This document shows, piece by piece, positions 10,258 through 17,475 of a stretch of DNA of 64,000 nucleotides. Origin of the DNA: Candidatus Kouleothrix ribensis. Lineage in GTDB: Bacteria; Chloroflexota; Chloroflexia; Chloroflexales; Roseiflexaceae. Location: contig JADKGW010000001.1 in assembly GCA_016722075.1 (NCBI GenBank), positions 992,001-1,056,000 of the forward strand, read 5' to 3'. Under the pieces are notes generated by a model. The model was given only the letters and a program-made list of their open reading frames with translations. It was not told the DNA's origin and did not search any database. Position 1 is the stretch's first letter. The number at the start of each line of letters is the position of its first letter. The position numbers and the translations under genes were made by a program.

Positions 10258-10619
10258 CGGCTGTCCCTCCGCTCGAACTCATTCGTGCGCACTTCGCCGG
10301 TGCGGCGCACCAGGTAGGTCACCAGCACACGCAGGGTTGCGAAATCGGCTTCGACCTGAACCAGGCGCAGATCGATCAGGTCGCCGAGCCAGCGCTGTAG
10401 CCCGGCCTGGATGGTGAATTCCAGCGCCGCCGCCAGCTCGGGGCTATTCGGCGCGAACACCAGCTCGAGCAGCCCGCTGCCGAAGTCGGGCCGGTTGACG
10501 CGCTGTTTGGGCGCGGTGAAGAGAAACTGCTCGATCATATCGCGGATGTGGTTGTTCTCGTCGGTCAGGCCACTGCGGCCACGGCCGTCGAAGCGAAATG
10601 GAAAATCGATCTGCATCAT
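10245..10619 (-). CDS. GPW/gp25-family baseplate wedge protein
   Basis: A 124-aa protein beginning MMQIDFPFRFDGRGRSG. The central LLFTAPKQRVNRPDFGSGL-type segment (here FLFTAPKQRVNRPDFGSGL) is the gp25 signature, followed by the amphipathic FTIQAGLQRWLGD segment. gp25-like proteins form the baseplate wedge next to the sheath initiation ring. ATG 10619 (or 10616) overlaps the stop of the PAAR-like gene. A longer frame reaching 10901 is a shadow of that gene and is not used. Confidence 0.9.
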   Translation of the reverse strand: MMQIDFPFRFDGRGRSGLTDENNHIRDMIEQFLFTAPKQRVNRPDFGSGLLELVFAPNSPELAAALEFTIQAGLQRWLGDLIDLRLVQVEADFATLRVLVTYLVRRTGEVRTNEFERRDSRWAT

Positions 10620-10939
10620 GTCCCCCTGACGCGCACCTGGGTTGCGACGACGATCAGCGGCGTGCCGCTGGGCGCACAGACCGACTGGCTGTCGGCCAGT
10701 AGCAGCGGCTGGCCGCCGGCGCGCACACGTGTCGCCGCGCTGATCCACTGCCCGGTGACGCACGGGCCATTGGCGGTGGGCGGCGGCGGCAGCGCGCACC
10801 CGGCGACGGTATAGGTGCCTGGCAGCGTCACCACCGGCTGCCCGCCGACCGTCACGCGCGGGTTGCTCACCACCGGCGTCGCCTGGCCGCCGTGCGAGCA
10901 CAGCACCGTCGCGCCCGTGTGCAGCAGAAAGCCAGGCAT
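10616..10939 (-). CDS. PAAR-like spike-tip protein
   Basis: A 107-aa protein that begins MPGFLLHTGATVLCSHGGQA. It has repeating short beta elements (RVTVGGQPVV, TRVRAGGQPLLLADSQSVC) and four cysteines. Its position directly after the gpV spike gene and its size fit a PAAR-like cap that sharpens the spike. The usual PAAR tripeptides are not literally present, so the assignment rests on context and the glycine-rich beta pattern. Its ATG shares one base with the gpV stop. Confidence 0.7.
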   Translation of the reverse strand: MPGFLLHTGATVLCSHGGQATPVVSNPRVTVGGQPVVTLPGTYTVAGCALPPPPTANGPCVTGQWISAATRVRAGGQPLLLADSQSVCAPSGTPLIVVATQVRVRGT

Positions 10940-11418
10940 CAGGTCACCTCCAGCGCGCTGCCATTGATCGACACCTTTGGCCCTTCGAGCTTGATGCTGG
11001 CGCCTTTGCCGTTGCTAATCTCGATGCCAGAGCTACCGAGCGTAATCTTCATGCCCGCGCTGGTCTCGATCGTAATGCCGCCCGAGCCGGCTGTGTCGTC
11101 GAGCGTAATCGTGCCGACATCGGTCTTGAGCACCTTCTGCCGGGCCTCGCTGGCCGGCGGCTCGCCGGGCGCCCAGAAGCAGCCCGTCCAGATCGGCAGC
11201 TCGGTGTCGCCGCCTTCGAACTCGATCCAGACGTTCGCGCCAACCGGCGGGAGCACAAACAGGCCGACGCTGTCGCCGGCGTAGGGCAGCGCCGGCAGCG
11301 CCCAGCCGGTCTCGCGCTCGCCGGTGGCGTCGGGCACGCGCGCGCGGATGCGCCCGATGCCGTCGGGGTCGCGGTTGTCGGTGACGACGCCGCGAAATTT
11401 GCCGAAGAATATGCTCAT
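10939..11418 (-). CDS. Baseplate assembly protein V-like spike (gpV)
   Basis: A 159-aa protein with an N-terminal OB-fold-like segment (FRGVVTDNRDPDGIGRIRARVPD, about residues 7-30). Next comes the gpV/VgrG core (GLFVLPPVGANVWIEFEGGDTELPIWTGCFW). The tail is a short beta-prism-like repeat (GITIETSAGMKITLGSSGIEISNGKGASIKLEG). This is the trimeric puncturing spike. At under 160 aa it is close to the minimal eCIS spike, with no C-terminal effector fused. ATG 11418 overlaps the gpD gene by 4 bp. Confidence 0.92.
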   Translation of the reverse strand: MSIFFGKFRGVVTDNRDPDGIGRIRARVPDATGERETGWALPALPYAGDSVGLFVLPPVGANVWIEFEGGDTELPIWTGCFWAPGEPPASEARQKVLKTDVGTITLDDTAGSGGITIETSAGMKITLGSSGIEISNGKGASIKLEGPKVSINGSALEVT

Positions 11419-12518
11419 GCCAGCCTCACGGTTCGGCTCAGGCTGCCCTGGCCCTCGCGCAGCAGCGTGAAGCGCTGGGTGTAGGTGCCCTTGCGCAGCG
11501 TGTGGGTTACTTGCTTTACATAATACGACCCGCTATAGGCCTGGCCGACGCCGCGCAGATCGACCAGCCGGCGCGCGCGCAGCACGCGGCCGTAGCGCAG
11601 CACATCGAGCTCGCCGCTGACATTCACGGCATCGAGGCTGCGGGCGATCTCGGCGGCGGCGCGCGCGCCGGCGCGGCCCGAGCTAAGCCCGGCGGTGTTG
11701 GGCGGCAGTGTGTGGCGCAGCGCGCGGGCGGGCTGGGCGCACAGCGGCTGGCGCGTGCTGCTGCGCGGCGCGATCTGCGTCGCGGTATCCTTATCGCTCT
11801 CCTGGATCTCGACCAGCGGCTCGACCGGCTTGAGCGCATCGAAGCTAAAGCTGAGCGACTCGACGTTGGTGTGCGGGCCCATGTTGGCCGTCAGCGCGGG
11901 CTGCGGCGTTCCCTGGCGCACATCCGGCCCCCAGTAGGCCACGCTGGTACCGGGCGTGTCGCCCGGCTCGATATGAAAGATGAAGCCGTTGCGATCGGCA
12001 AGCTGGCGAATATAGGCCAGGTCGCTACCTTGCTGCGAGGGCAGGCGCTGATTCTCGCTCGGCGTATCGTCGGTCGAGGTCACATCGGGCGTCAGGTTGT
12101 AGGCGCCAATCAACGCCTCGACGATCGTCGAGTCGGCCTGGTTGGGGTGATTGGTGCGCTTCTCATCGAGATCCATGCGCAGGCTCACGTCCTCACCCGT
12201 CACCGAAAGCGTCGCCTGGCCGGGCCGCTGGCCGGGGTTGATCTGGTGGTTGGTGATGATCCCATCGATCAGCACCTGGCGGCGCGCGCCGATCAGCAGC
12301 TCCACACTCAGCTGGTTGGGCGGGTCGAAATAGCCGCGCTGCAGCAGGCGATACTCTTGCTGGTGCTTGCCGAGCGTAAAGCTGAGCTGGAAGCCGTCGC
12401 GCTCGCGGTCGTTATTCGTCACCTCCAGGCTCACCAGGGCATCGACCACCTCGGCCGGGGCGGGCTGGAGCGCCCGGCTTCCCAGGTACAGCTGCATGCG
12501 CACGCTCGAAATATTCAT
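11415..12518 (-). CDS. Phage late control D-like hub protein (gpD)
   Basis: A 367-aa hub protein. Diagnostic parts are VELLIGARRQVLIDGIITNHQ, SVTGEDVSLRMDLDEK and, around residues 165-200, LAYIRQLADRNGFIFHIEPGD, the classical gpD/gp27 hub signature. The C-terminal GSYYVKQVTHTLRKGTYTQRFTLLREG is also typical. The trimeric hub links the tube to the gpV spike, whose gene overlaps its 3' end by 4 bp. It begins 14 bp after the LysM-gene stop. Confidence 0.92.
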   Translation of the reverse strand: MNISSVRMQLYLGSRALQPAPAEVVDALVSLEVTNNDRERDGFQLSFTLGKHQQEYRLLQRGYFDPPNQLSVELLIGARRQVLIDGIITNHQINPGQRPGQATLSVTGEDVSLRMDLDEKRTNHPNQADSTIVEALIGAYNLTPDVTSTDDTPSENQRLPSQQGSDLAYIRQLADRNGFIFHIEPGDTPGTSVAYWGPDVRQGTPQPALTANMGPHTNVESLSFSFDALKPVEPLVEIQESDKDTATQIAPRSSTRQPLCAQPARALRHTLPPNTAGLSSGRAGARAAAEIARSLDAVNVSGELDVLRYGRVLRARRLVDLRGVGQAYSGSYYVKQVTHTLRKGTYTQRFTLLREGQGSLSRTVRLA

Positions 12519-12532
12519 CGCCAGACTCCTGT

Positions 12533-12817
12533 TTAGGGCAGCGGAATGCGGATGCGCCGGCCGATCTCGGCCAGGAGCATGCCGGGGTCTAGGTCGTAAT
12601 TGGCATCGCAGATCTGCCAGAACAGCTCGGGGTCGTCGAGGTAGCGATCGGCCAGGTTATCGAGCCGGTCGTCCTGCTGCACCAGATGCTCGGCCAGCGG
12701 CGCGGCGGCATCGATCGGCGGCAGGAAACGGCGGCGCACATAGACGATCGGGCGGCCGGCGGCGCCGATGTAGGTGGCGGTAGCGATCCGCGCGTAGCGG
12801 CTGGTTTCGCTAAACAT
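12533..12817 (-). CDS. Short LysM-type adaptor protein
   Basis: A 94-aa product from ATG 12817; the frame extends upstream only in antisense-like low-information sequence. The part LVQQDDRLDNLADRYLDDPELFWQICDANYDLDP reads like a LysM/gp53-like fold, as expected directly after the tube-initiator gene in eCIS loci (the Afp7/Afp8 neighbourhood). In known particles this adaptor bridges the first tube ring and the hub. It is 10 bp downstream of the tube-adaptor gene and 14 bp upstream of gpD. Confidence 0.8.
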   Translation of the reverse strand: MFSETSRYARIATATYIGAAGRPIVYVRRRFLPPIDAAAPLAEHLVQQDDRLDNLADRYLDDPELFWQICDANYDLDPGMLLAEIGRRIRIPLP

Positions 12818-12827
12818 AGGCTGCACC

Positions 12828-13484
12828 TCAAGGAATACCCTGCAAATTGAGCGCGCTGAGCGTAGCATCGCGGAACTGCGACGCCAGCGACTCCTTGCGC
12901 TGCAAATAGGCCATGAAAACATTGCCGCCACGGTGATCGAACCCGAGGTCGTTCACCGTCAGCACGCGCATCCCGAGCGTCACCTTGGCGCGGATCGGGT
13001 TAAGCGTCGCGTCGAACGCCTCCTCGGTAATGCTGAACTCAGTCAGGCGCACCGGCACCACCCGGTTGCGGCTCCACACGAACAGGATCAGCGGCCCCTC
13101 GACCGCCGCGACCTCGATCTGGCCGGCCTGGGCCTGGCTGCGGTTATTCTGGAGCTGGTCGCTGCGCGGGTAGACGATCAGCTCGAGCGCGGCCAGCTGC
13201 GGGAAGATGCCCAGCTCGGCGGCGGCCGGGTTCTTCTCGGGGAACTCGAGCTGGTCGGTCGCGTCGATCTCGGCATCCAGGTTGATCGTCTCGACCGGCG
13301 GGCCGCTCAGGCGCAACGCCTCGGCGCGGTCGCCGCGATCTTCGCCGGCCTGGATCTGCAAGCGGCGCGTGAGCGTCTCGGGGTTATATTGGAAGGCGAT
13401 CACCCGGCGGACGCTCGAGCTGTCCGGGTCGATCAGCACCAGCCCGCCGCGGATGAGGCGCGGCGAATTTGGGAAGGTGGTCAT
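12828..13484 (-). CDS. Contractile injection system tube-adaptor protein (CIS_tube type)
   Basis: ATG 13484 is preceded by GAGGATATAC, giving a 218-aa product; the longer frame to 13616 would run through a perfect hairpin and is unlikely. Recognisable parts are GGLVLIDPDSSSVRRVIAFQYNPETLTRRLQI near the start, the LSGPPVETINLDAEIDATD block, LILFVWSRNRVVPVRLTEFSITEEAFD and VTLGMRVL near the end. This is the pattern of tube-initiation proteins paired with a LysM protein. It is the first gene after the cargo block and is separated from it by a 324-bp gap, so it may have its own promoter. Confidence 0.87.
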   Translation of the reverse strand: MTTFPNSPRLIRGGLVLIDPDSSSVRRVIAFQYNPETLTRRLQIQAGEDRGDRAEALRLSGPPVETINLDAEIDATDQLEFPEKNPAAAELGIFPQLAALELIVYPRSDQLQNNRSQAQAGQIEVAAVEGPLILFVWSRNRVVPVRLTEFSITEEAFDATLNPIRAKVTLGMRVLTVNDLGFDHRGGNVFMAYLQRKESLASQFRDATLSALNLQGIP

Positions 13485-13565
13485 GTATATCCTCGATACT
13501 TGAGTAAGTAACAGGACGTACGTCGGCATTTTTGCCTTCGGCAGAGTGGTACTTTTCGTGTATGG

Positions 13566-13602
13566 TGCTCCGATTTTGGCGCAAAGCGCCAAAATCGGAG
13601 CA
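13566..13602. repeat. Perfect 17-bp-arm hairpin in the cargo/tube-adaptor gap
   Basis: TGCTCCGATTTTGGCGC, a 3-base loop AAA, then its exact complement. It lies in the 324-bp gene-free stretch 13485-13808 between the last cargo gene and the tube-adaptor gene. On the minus (transcribed) strand no T-run follows it, so it is not a typical intrinsic terminator. It could be an mRNA-processing or stability element, or a REP-like sequence. I see no gene in this gap. Confidence 0.85.
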
Positions 13603-13656
13603 CAAACGATCGTCAAATGCCTTTGCGCCTACTTCTCAACCTACCGTTGTATCATT

Positions 13657-13694
13657 GGTACATCTACCTGCTGTAACACAGCGGAAGATGTACC
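13657..13694. repeat. Second, imperfect hairpin in the same gap
   Basis: Outer arms GGTACATCT / AGATGTACC with an inner GCTGT / ACAGC pairing around AAC. It lies about 115 bp past the stop of the last DUF4157 gene in the direction of transcription, ahead of the perfect hairpin at 13566-13602. Together the two structures could separate cargo expression from structural-gene expression. This is inferred from position only. Confidence 0.75.
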
Positions 13695-13808
13695 ACGCAG
13701 ATTAAGAGGCGCCGAAGATCACACGAAGCGTTGGGCTTGTGCCAAATGGTGGATACGTCGTGTACTTCAACCTTTCGTTTCTTCGTGGTTGTGTGAAACG
13801 CATTGGCC

Positions 13809-14936
13809 CTAGAAGCCAAAGATATCAGCCACACTGCTCACGGCGCCCTGCACCGCACTAGCTGCGCTGCTCACGATTGAGCCCAAATCATCGTCGGCGC
13901 TCGCACGACCACCGCTGCCGCAGTGTGTATCGCGCGCGAACGCTGGGTCGCTACGGTCGCCATAGATCGAGCCTGTAAAACTAGCGCGTGCGACGCCGAG
14001 CGCATCAATGATGCCGGGACTCACCTCCCATGCCTCTCTCTCCGAACGGTCGCGCACATGGGCATCTGCGGAGCGGCCGTTGGCACAGATCACCAGGCTT
14101 TGGCCACACTTGCGGCGCGCGAAACGTCCGGAGGGGATCGCCATCCAGTCGCCATTATCGCTGCACGAGATGTTGTTATCACAACGGGCATCGCAGGTGA
14201 AAAGCGGCCGGAAGCGCTTCTGTTTACTTGAAAATGCGTTGCGCGTTCCATCGGGGCAGGTAATTCCCTCCGGGTCTTCGCAGGCCCATTTTGAGTTACA
14301 GGCGAGATGCTCACAGTCTCCCTCGTACAGAATCCGCCCACTATGGATCGCCACCCGCTGAAGAGTCGCCTGCACCCGGCTGACGCCTGGCACAGCGGTG
14401 CTGGCTATTACCTGCCCTGCCACCGCGTCTGCCTCACGCTCCGCACTTGTATCGGCTGACCCAATGGCTAAGCAGGTTTGAAGCGCACCCTCAGGCCCTT
14501 GCTGCACCACGTGCGTCAGCTCGTGCGCGAGCAGCCGCTGCCCGGCAGGTGTGCCCGGCGCGTACTGCCCGGCGCCAAACGCGATGTGCGGCCCGACGGT
14601 GTAGGCCAGCGCGCCAACCGCCCGCGCCGACGCGGCCGCCGCAGGGTCGGTATGCACGCGCACCCGGCTGAAATCGTGCCCGAAGCGCGGCTCCATAAAC
14701 GCGCGCGTGCCGGCGTCGAGCGGCTGGCCCGGCGCGCGCAGCACGTCATGCACGATCGGCGGGGCGACGTTGGGCGTGTGCGCGCCGGTGGCCTGGCGCT
14801 GCAGGCGCTTCTTCTTGCACTCTTCGCACTCGCCGCCGCCAGGCGCGTGGGTGCCGCAGGCGCAGGTGCGCTGGAGAATATCTCCGTTCAGAGATATAGG
14901 CGCAGATTGCTTGTTGAAGGCTATGGTTTTCTGCAT
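13809..14936 (-). CDS. DUF4157 cargo protein A with C-terminal RlpA-like double-psi barrel
   Basis: I use ATG 14936 (MQKTIAF), preceded by AGGTGAACAGC; a GTG 9 bp upstream is less likely. The product is 375 aa. Residues about 22-45 hold a four-cysteine knuckle (C-A-C ... C-E-E-C, then KKKRLQRQ) shared with two neighbours. Residues 60-148 are DUF4157 with a zinc-metalloprotease-like HELTH at 138-142. A cysteine-rich stretch follows. Near residues 275-330, CGQSLVICANGRSADAHVRDRS...WEVSPGIIDALGV reads like an RlpA-type double-psi beta-barrel. RlpA-like domains act on or bind peptidoglycan, so a cell-wall effector carried by the particle is plausible. That role, and the barrel itself, are inferred by eye. 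Confidence 0.8.
   Translation of the reverse strand: MQKTIAFNKQSAPISLNGDILQRTCACGTHAPGGGECEECKKKRLQRQATGAHTPNVAPPIVHDVLRAPGQPLDAGTRAFMEPRFGHDFSRVRVHTDPAAAASARAVGALAYTVGPHIAFGAGQYAPGTPAGQRLLAHELTHVVQQGPEGALQTCLAIGSADTSAEREADAVAGQVIASTAVPGVSRVQATLQRVAIHSGRILYEGDCEHLACNSKWACEDPEGITCPDGTRNAFSSKQKRFRPLFTCDARCDNNISCSDNGDWMAIPSGRFARRKCGQSLVICANGRSADAHVRDRSEREAWEVSPGIIDALGVARASFTGSIYGDRSDPAFARDTHCGSGGRASADDDLGSIVSSAASAVQGAVSSVADIFGF
14515..14876. repeat. Shared N-terminal module, copy A (362 bp)
   Basis: This stretch, from HELTH back to the cysteine knuckle of cargo gene A, is almost base-for-base identical to 16638-16999 in cargo gene B; I see only a few differences (for example gatgtg/gatatg and ctgaaatcg/ctgaagtcg). 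Flanking DNA on both sides is unrelated, which points to gene conversion or recent module copying. Confidence 0.9.
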
Positions 14937-14965
14937 GCTGTTCACCTAACAACACATTATCGGTA

Positions 14966-15448
14966 TCAAGCAGTCTCGTCCATACTCGAATTCGGATAAA
15001 CCGCCGCCTGACGCACTATGCCGGAAGCTCGATGCAGGGTGTAATAGATAGCTGCTGGCCCGACTGACGTTGCGATCGGGAGGACGGCCATTCGAACGAT
15101 CTCGCCCGTTTTACGCTGAACCGGCACGAGCTGCGCTTTGGTCATCTCGACGCTCCGGCCCTCATCGACACCGAGTGGCATCAGCGCTTCTGCCGCGAAG
15201 GCGGCGCGCGTGTATGGGAAGGCCAAGCAGCGATCGATCAGAAGCTCATAGGCCGCCAGCCGGCGCCAGCCTTCGGCCGAGCCGTCGGACGCGAGCTTTC
15301 GCCAAAAATCGTTCATCACGAACTGCTGGTTGGCGGGCACGCTTTTGATCAGCCTGAGCGCCGCATCCCGCGTTGTGCCGGTAGACTCCAGCAGCGCCGC
15401 GATGCTCTGCTCAATCTCGGATGGCACTGGTAGACTTGGGTGAGCCAT
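14966..15448 (-). CDS. Uncharacterised 160-aa protein in the cargo block
   Basis: It starts MAHPSLPVPSEIEQSIAALLES at ATG 15448, 12 bp after the stop of cargo B, and ends 29 bp before cargo A begins. It looks alpha-helical in the first 100 residues (TRDAALRLIKSVPANQQFVMNDFWRKL, RRLAAYELLIDRCLAFPYTRAAFAAEALMPLG). I see no signal peptide, membrane segment or known motif. Its tight spacing behind a DUF4157 gene suggests a partner, chaperone or immunity role, but nothing in the sequence proves it. Confidence 0.75.
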   Translation of the reverse strand: MAHPSLPVPSEIEQSIAALLESTGTTRDAALRLIKSVPANQQFVMNDFWRKLASDGSAEGWRRLAAYELLIDRCLAFPYTRAAFAAEALMPLGVDEGRSVEMTKAQLVPVQRKTGEIVRMAVLPIATSVGPAAIYYTLHRASGIVRQAAVYPNSSMDETA

Positions 15449-15460
15449 GGCGTTTTGCCT

Positions 15461-17056
15461 CTACGGTGTATGCGACTCGACGATCGTCGGATTGGCGGCG
15501 CACGGGCAGCAGGTCCAGTTGAACGTCAGATTGTGCGGAACCGGCGCAGAGATGTTGCCGCCCAACGCCGGGTCGGTCAGGCTCGACTGCAAGGTGCCGG
15601 CGAACGTATTTGGATTGTTGGCGACCATATGCGCCGGTAAAGCTGCGACATTATCGTGGTAGCGCGCTATGCCTCTGAAACGCACCCGATCGATGGTGCA
15701 TCCAGATGGCAAATCGTTCGCCCAGCTGAACGTGTCGGTACTGACCGGGCTGAGAGTCCTCGAGTTGGGGGCGACGCGCCAGGCCTCAAAATACCTCAGC
15801 GGGCTGATCTTGCCGCTCGCGTCGGGAATCTCCACATTAGCACAATCGCGGTTGTTCCAAGTAATTGTAATATCCTGGATGATGAAGCCACCCTGCGGGC
15901 CGGCGTTCGCCGAGAGGTTCCACCTGATCACAAAGTTCATGACACCGCAGTTGCCGGCGGTTGGCCCGGTGACGATGGTCGGGCTTAGCTGCGGCACACT
16001 CGGCGCTGGTGTCGTCGGCGTTGTTGGTGTCGGTGCCGGTGATGTTGGCGCGGGCGCTGGTGCTGGCGCGGTGTTTCTGAAGATGATCGCACGCCGATTC
16101 TGGGTCAGGTCGGTGGCAGAGAAGTCGGTCGTCTCCCCGTGAGCGGCTAAGCTGATCTGCGCTGCTGGGACACCCTGCGCGACCAACTCAGCTCGAACCG
16201 ATTCGGCCCGCTCGCACGACAGGCGCCAGTTCAGCGCTTGTGGCCCGTCCACGCTGGCGTAGCCATCGATCTGAATAGCATCGTGCCCACCATCCGCGAT
16301 CCAAGTATCGGCAAAGGTGGCGATCAGCGCGCGGCTGGCGACCGAGAGGCTACCTGAAGACTGATCGAAGAGGATCTGCGTGCCTGGCAGCGGGCCCGAC
16401 CCGGTAACCAGGCCGCAGGCTAGCCCTGGCGGCGCCTGGCTGATATCTGCCTGGCGTTGAATTCCGGCGGCACCTAATCGCCCTTTCACGCTCATGCGAT
16501 CCGCTCCGCCGGTGGTTGTCACTCGGGCTGCCTGGGTCTCGGCTTCCCGCTCATAGGCGTCATCCACCCCGCCGACTGCGATTGCACTGGCCATTGGGGC
16601 GGCCTCGGCATTGCTCGCAGACTGTTGAATCGTGTGTGTCAGCTCGTGCGCGAGCAGCCGCTGCCCGGCAGGTGTGCCCGGCGCGTACTGCCCGGCGCCA
16701 AACGCGATATGCGGCCCGACGGTGTAGGCCAGCGCGCCAACCGCCCGCGCCGACGCGGCCGCCGCAGGGTCGGTATGCACGCGCACCCGGCTGAAGTCGT
16801 GCCCGAAGCGCGGCTCCATAAACGCGCGCGTGCCTGCGTCGAGCGGCTGGCCCGGCGCGCGCAGCACGTCATGCACGATCGGCGGGGCGACGTTGGGCGT
16901 GTGCGCGCCGGTGGCCTGGCGCTGCAGGCGCTTCTTCTTGCACTCTTCGCACTCGCCGCCGCCAGGCGCGTGGGTGCCGCAGGCGCAGGTGCGTTGGAGC
17001 AATGCCCTGGCGGGTACGTTCGGCTTCGGTGCGACAGGTCGATTGCGCGTGCTCAT
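15461..17056 (-). CDS. DUF4157-OmpA-like fusion, cargo protein B
   Basis: ATG 17056 has AGGTGG 8 bp upstream; two earlier in-frame starts (17068 GTG, 17062 ATG) are too close to that site. The product is 531 aa. The four-cysteine knuckle and DUF4157 with HELTH lie in residues about 20-150. Residues about 215-320 are an OmpA-like peptidoglycan-binding domain (ILFDQSSGSLSVASRALI, then NWRLSCERAESVRAELVAQGV, ending TQNRRAIIF). A Pro/Thr linker (PAPAPAPTSPAPTPTT) follows. The last 170 residues are an unrecognised domain, probably beta-rich, with cysteines near its end (NWTCCPCAANP). Fusion of DUF4157 to a wall-binding domain suggests targeting to a murein-containing envelope. The overall role is inferred. 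Confidence 0.85.
   Translation of the reverse strand: MSTRNRPVAPKPNVPARALLQRTCACGTHAPGGGECEECKKKRLQRQATGAHTPNVAPPIVHDVLRAPGQPLDAGTRAFMEPRFGHDFSRVRVHTDPAAAASARAVGALAYTVGPHIAFGAGQYAPGTPAGQRLLAHELTHTIQQSASNAEAAPMASAIAVGGVDDAYEREAETQAARVTTTGGADRMSVKGRLGAAGIQRQADISQAPPGLACGLVTGSGPLPGTQILFDQSSGSLSVASRALIATFADTWIADGGHDAIQIDGYASVDGPQALNWRLSCERAESVRAELVAQGVPAAQISLAAHGETTDFSATDLTQNRRAIIFRNTAPAPAPAPTSPAPTPTTPTTPAPSVPQLSPTIVTGPTAGNCGVMNFVIRWNLSANAGPQGGFIIQDITITWNNRDCANVEIPDASGKISPLRYFEAWRVAPNSRTLSPVSTDTFSWANDLPSGCTIDRVRFRGIARYHDNVAALPAHMVANNPNTFAGTLQSSLTDPALGGNISAPVPHNLTFNWTCCPCAANPTIVESHTP
16638..16999. repeat. Shared N-terminal module, copy B (362 bp)
   Basis: Near-identical partner of 14515-14876 with exactly the same length. 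It covers the cysteine knuckle and the DUF4157 domain up to HELTH of cargo gene B. Downstream coding sequence diverges abruptly, so the two genes share a head and differ in their effector-like tails. Confidence 0.9.
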
Positions 17057-17111
17057 GTCCATAACCACCTAACCTATCCAAAAGACTCCCAGAGTCAAAT
17101 CTCGGCATCGG

Positions 17112-17474
17112 CTAAGGTTGCCCGCCCTCCAACCAGGCATCGAATGCGGCCAGCGTCCTAAACACCTCTGGCTTAATACGATAATCGTCCTGATCGAAAT
17201 CAACGAACGAGTCGGCGGGTGTGCCACCATATGCCGGGCCGCTTTGTGCCGAGTAAGCCTCGAACTCAACCCCTGTCAAATTATCGCGCACTGAGTACGA
17301 ATAATCGGCGTCTGCCACATGGTCGGGCCGGCCGAAACGAGCCTCGAGTTTGCGACGAAAACGCTCGACATCCAGAGCATCGGTTGGGGATAAGGTTGGG
17401 TTGACGTGCGCTCGTCCACAGAGTTTCACGCCGCCTCCGATCCCTGCCGACAGCCGGAGGTACTGACTGCTCAT
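17112..17474 (-). CDS. Uncharacterised 120-aa protein paired with cargo C
   Basis: ATG 17474 follows the stop of cargo C by one base (TGATATG), with AAGGGACG as ribosome site lying inside the cargo gene, so translation is probably coupled. The protein (MSSQYLRLSAG..., with RFRRKLEARFGRPDHV, LTGVEFEAYSAQSGPAYGG and VFRTLAAFDAWLEGG) is small, soluble and slightly acidic. The YSAQSGPAYGG-type segment resembles small immunity-like proteins beside polymorphic toxins, but I cannot name a family. An immunity or adaptor function for the nuclease-like cargo next door is a hypothesis. Confidence 0.75.
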   Translation of the reverse strand: MSSQYLRLSAGIGGGVKLCGRAHVNPTLSPTDALDVERFRRKLEARFGRPDHVADADYSYSVRDNLTGVEFEAYSAQSGPAYGGTPADSFVDFDQDDYRIKPEVFRTLAAFDAWLEGGQP

Positions 17475-17475
17475 A

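Noticed and set aside
13566..13602. Perfect hairpin as an intrinsic terminator
   Set aside because: No T-run follows on the transcribed strand, and the next gene continues the same operon order.
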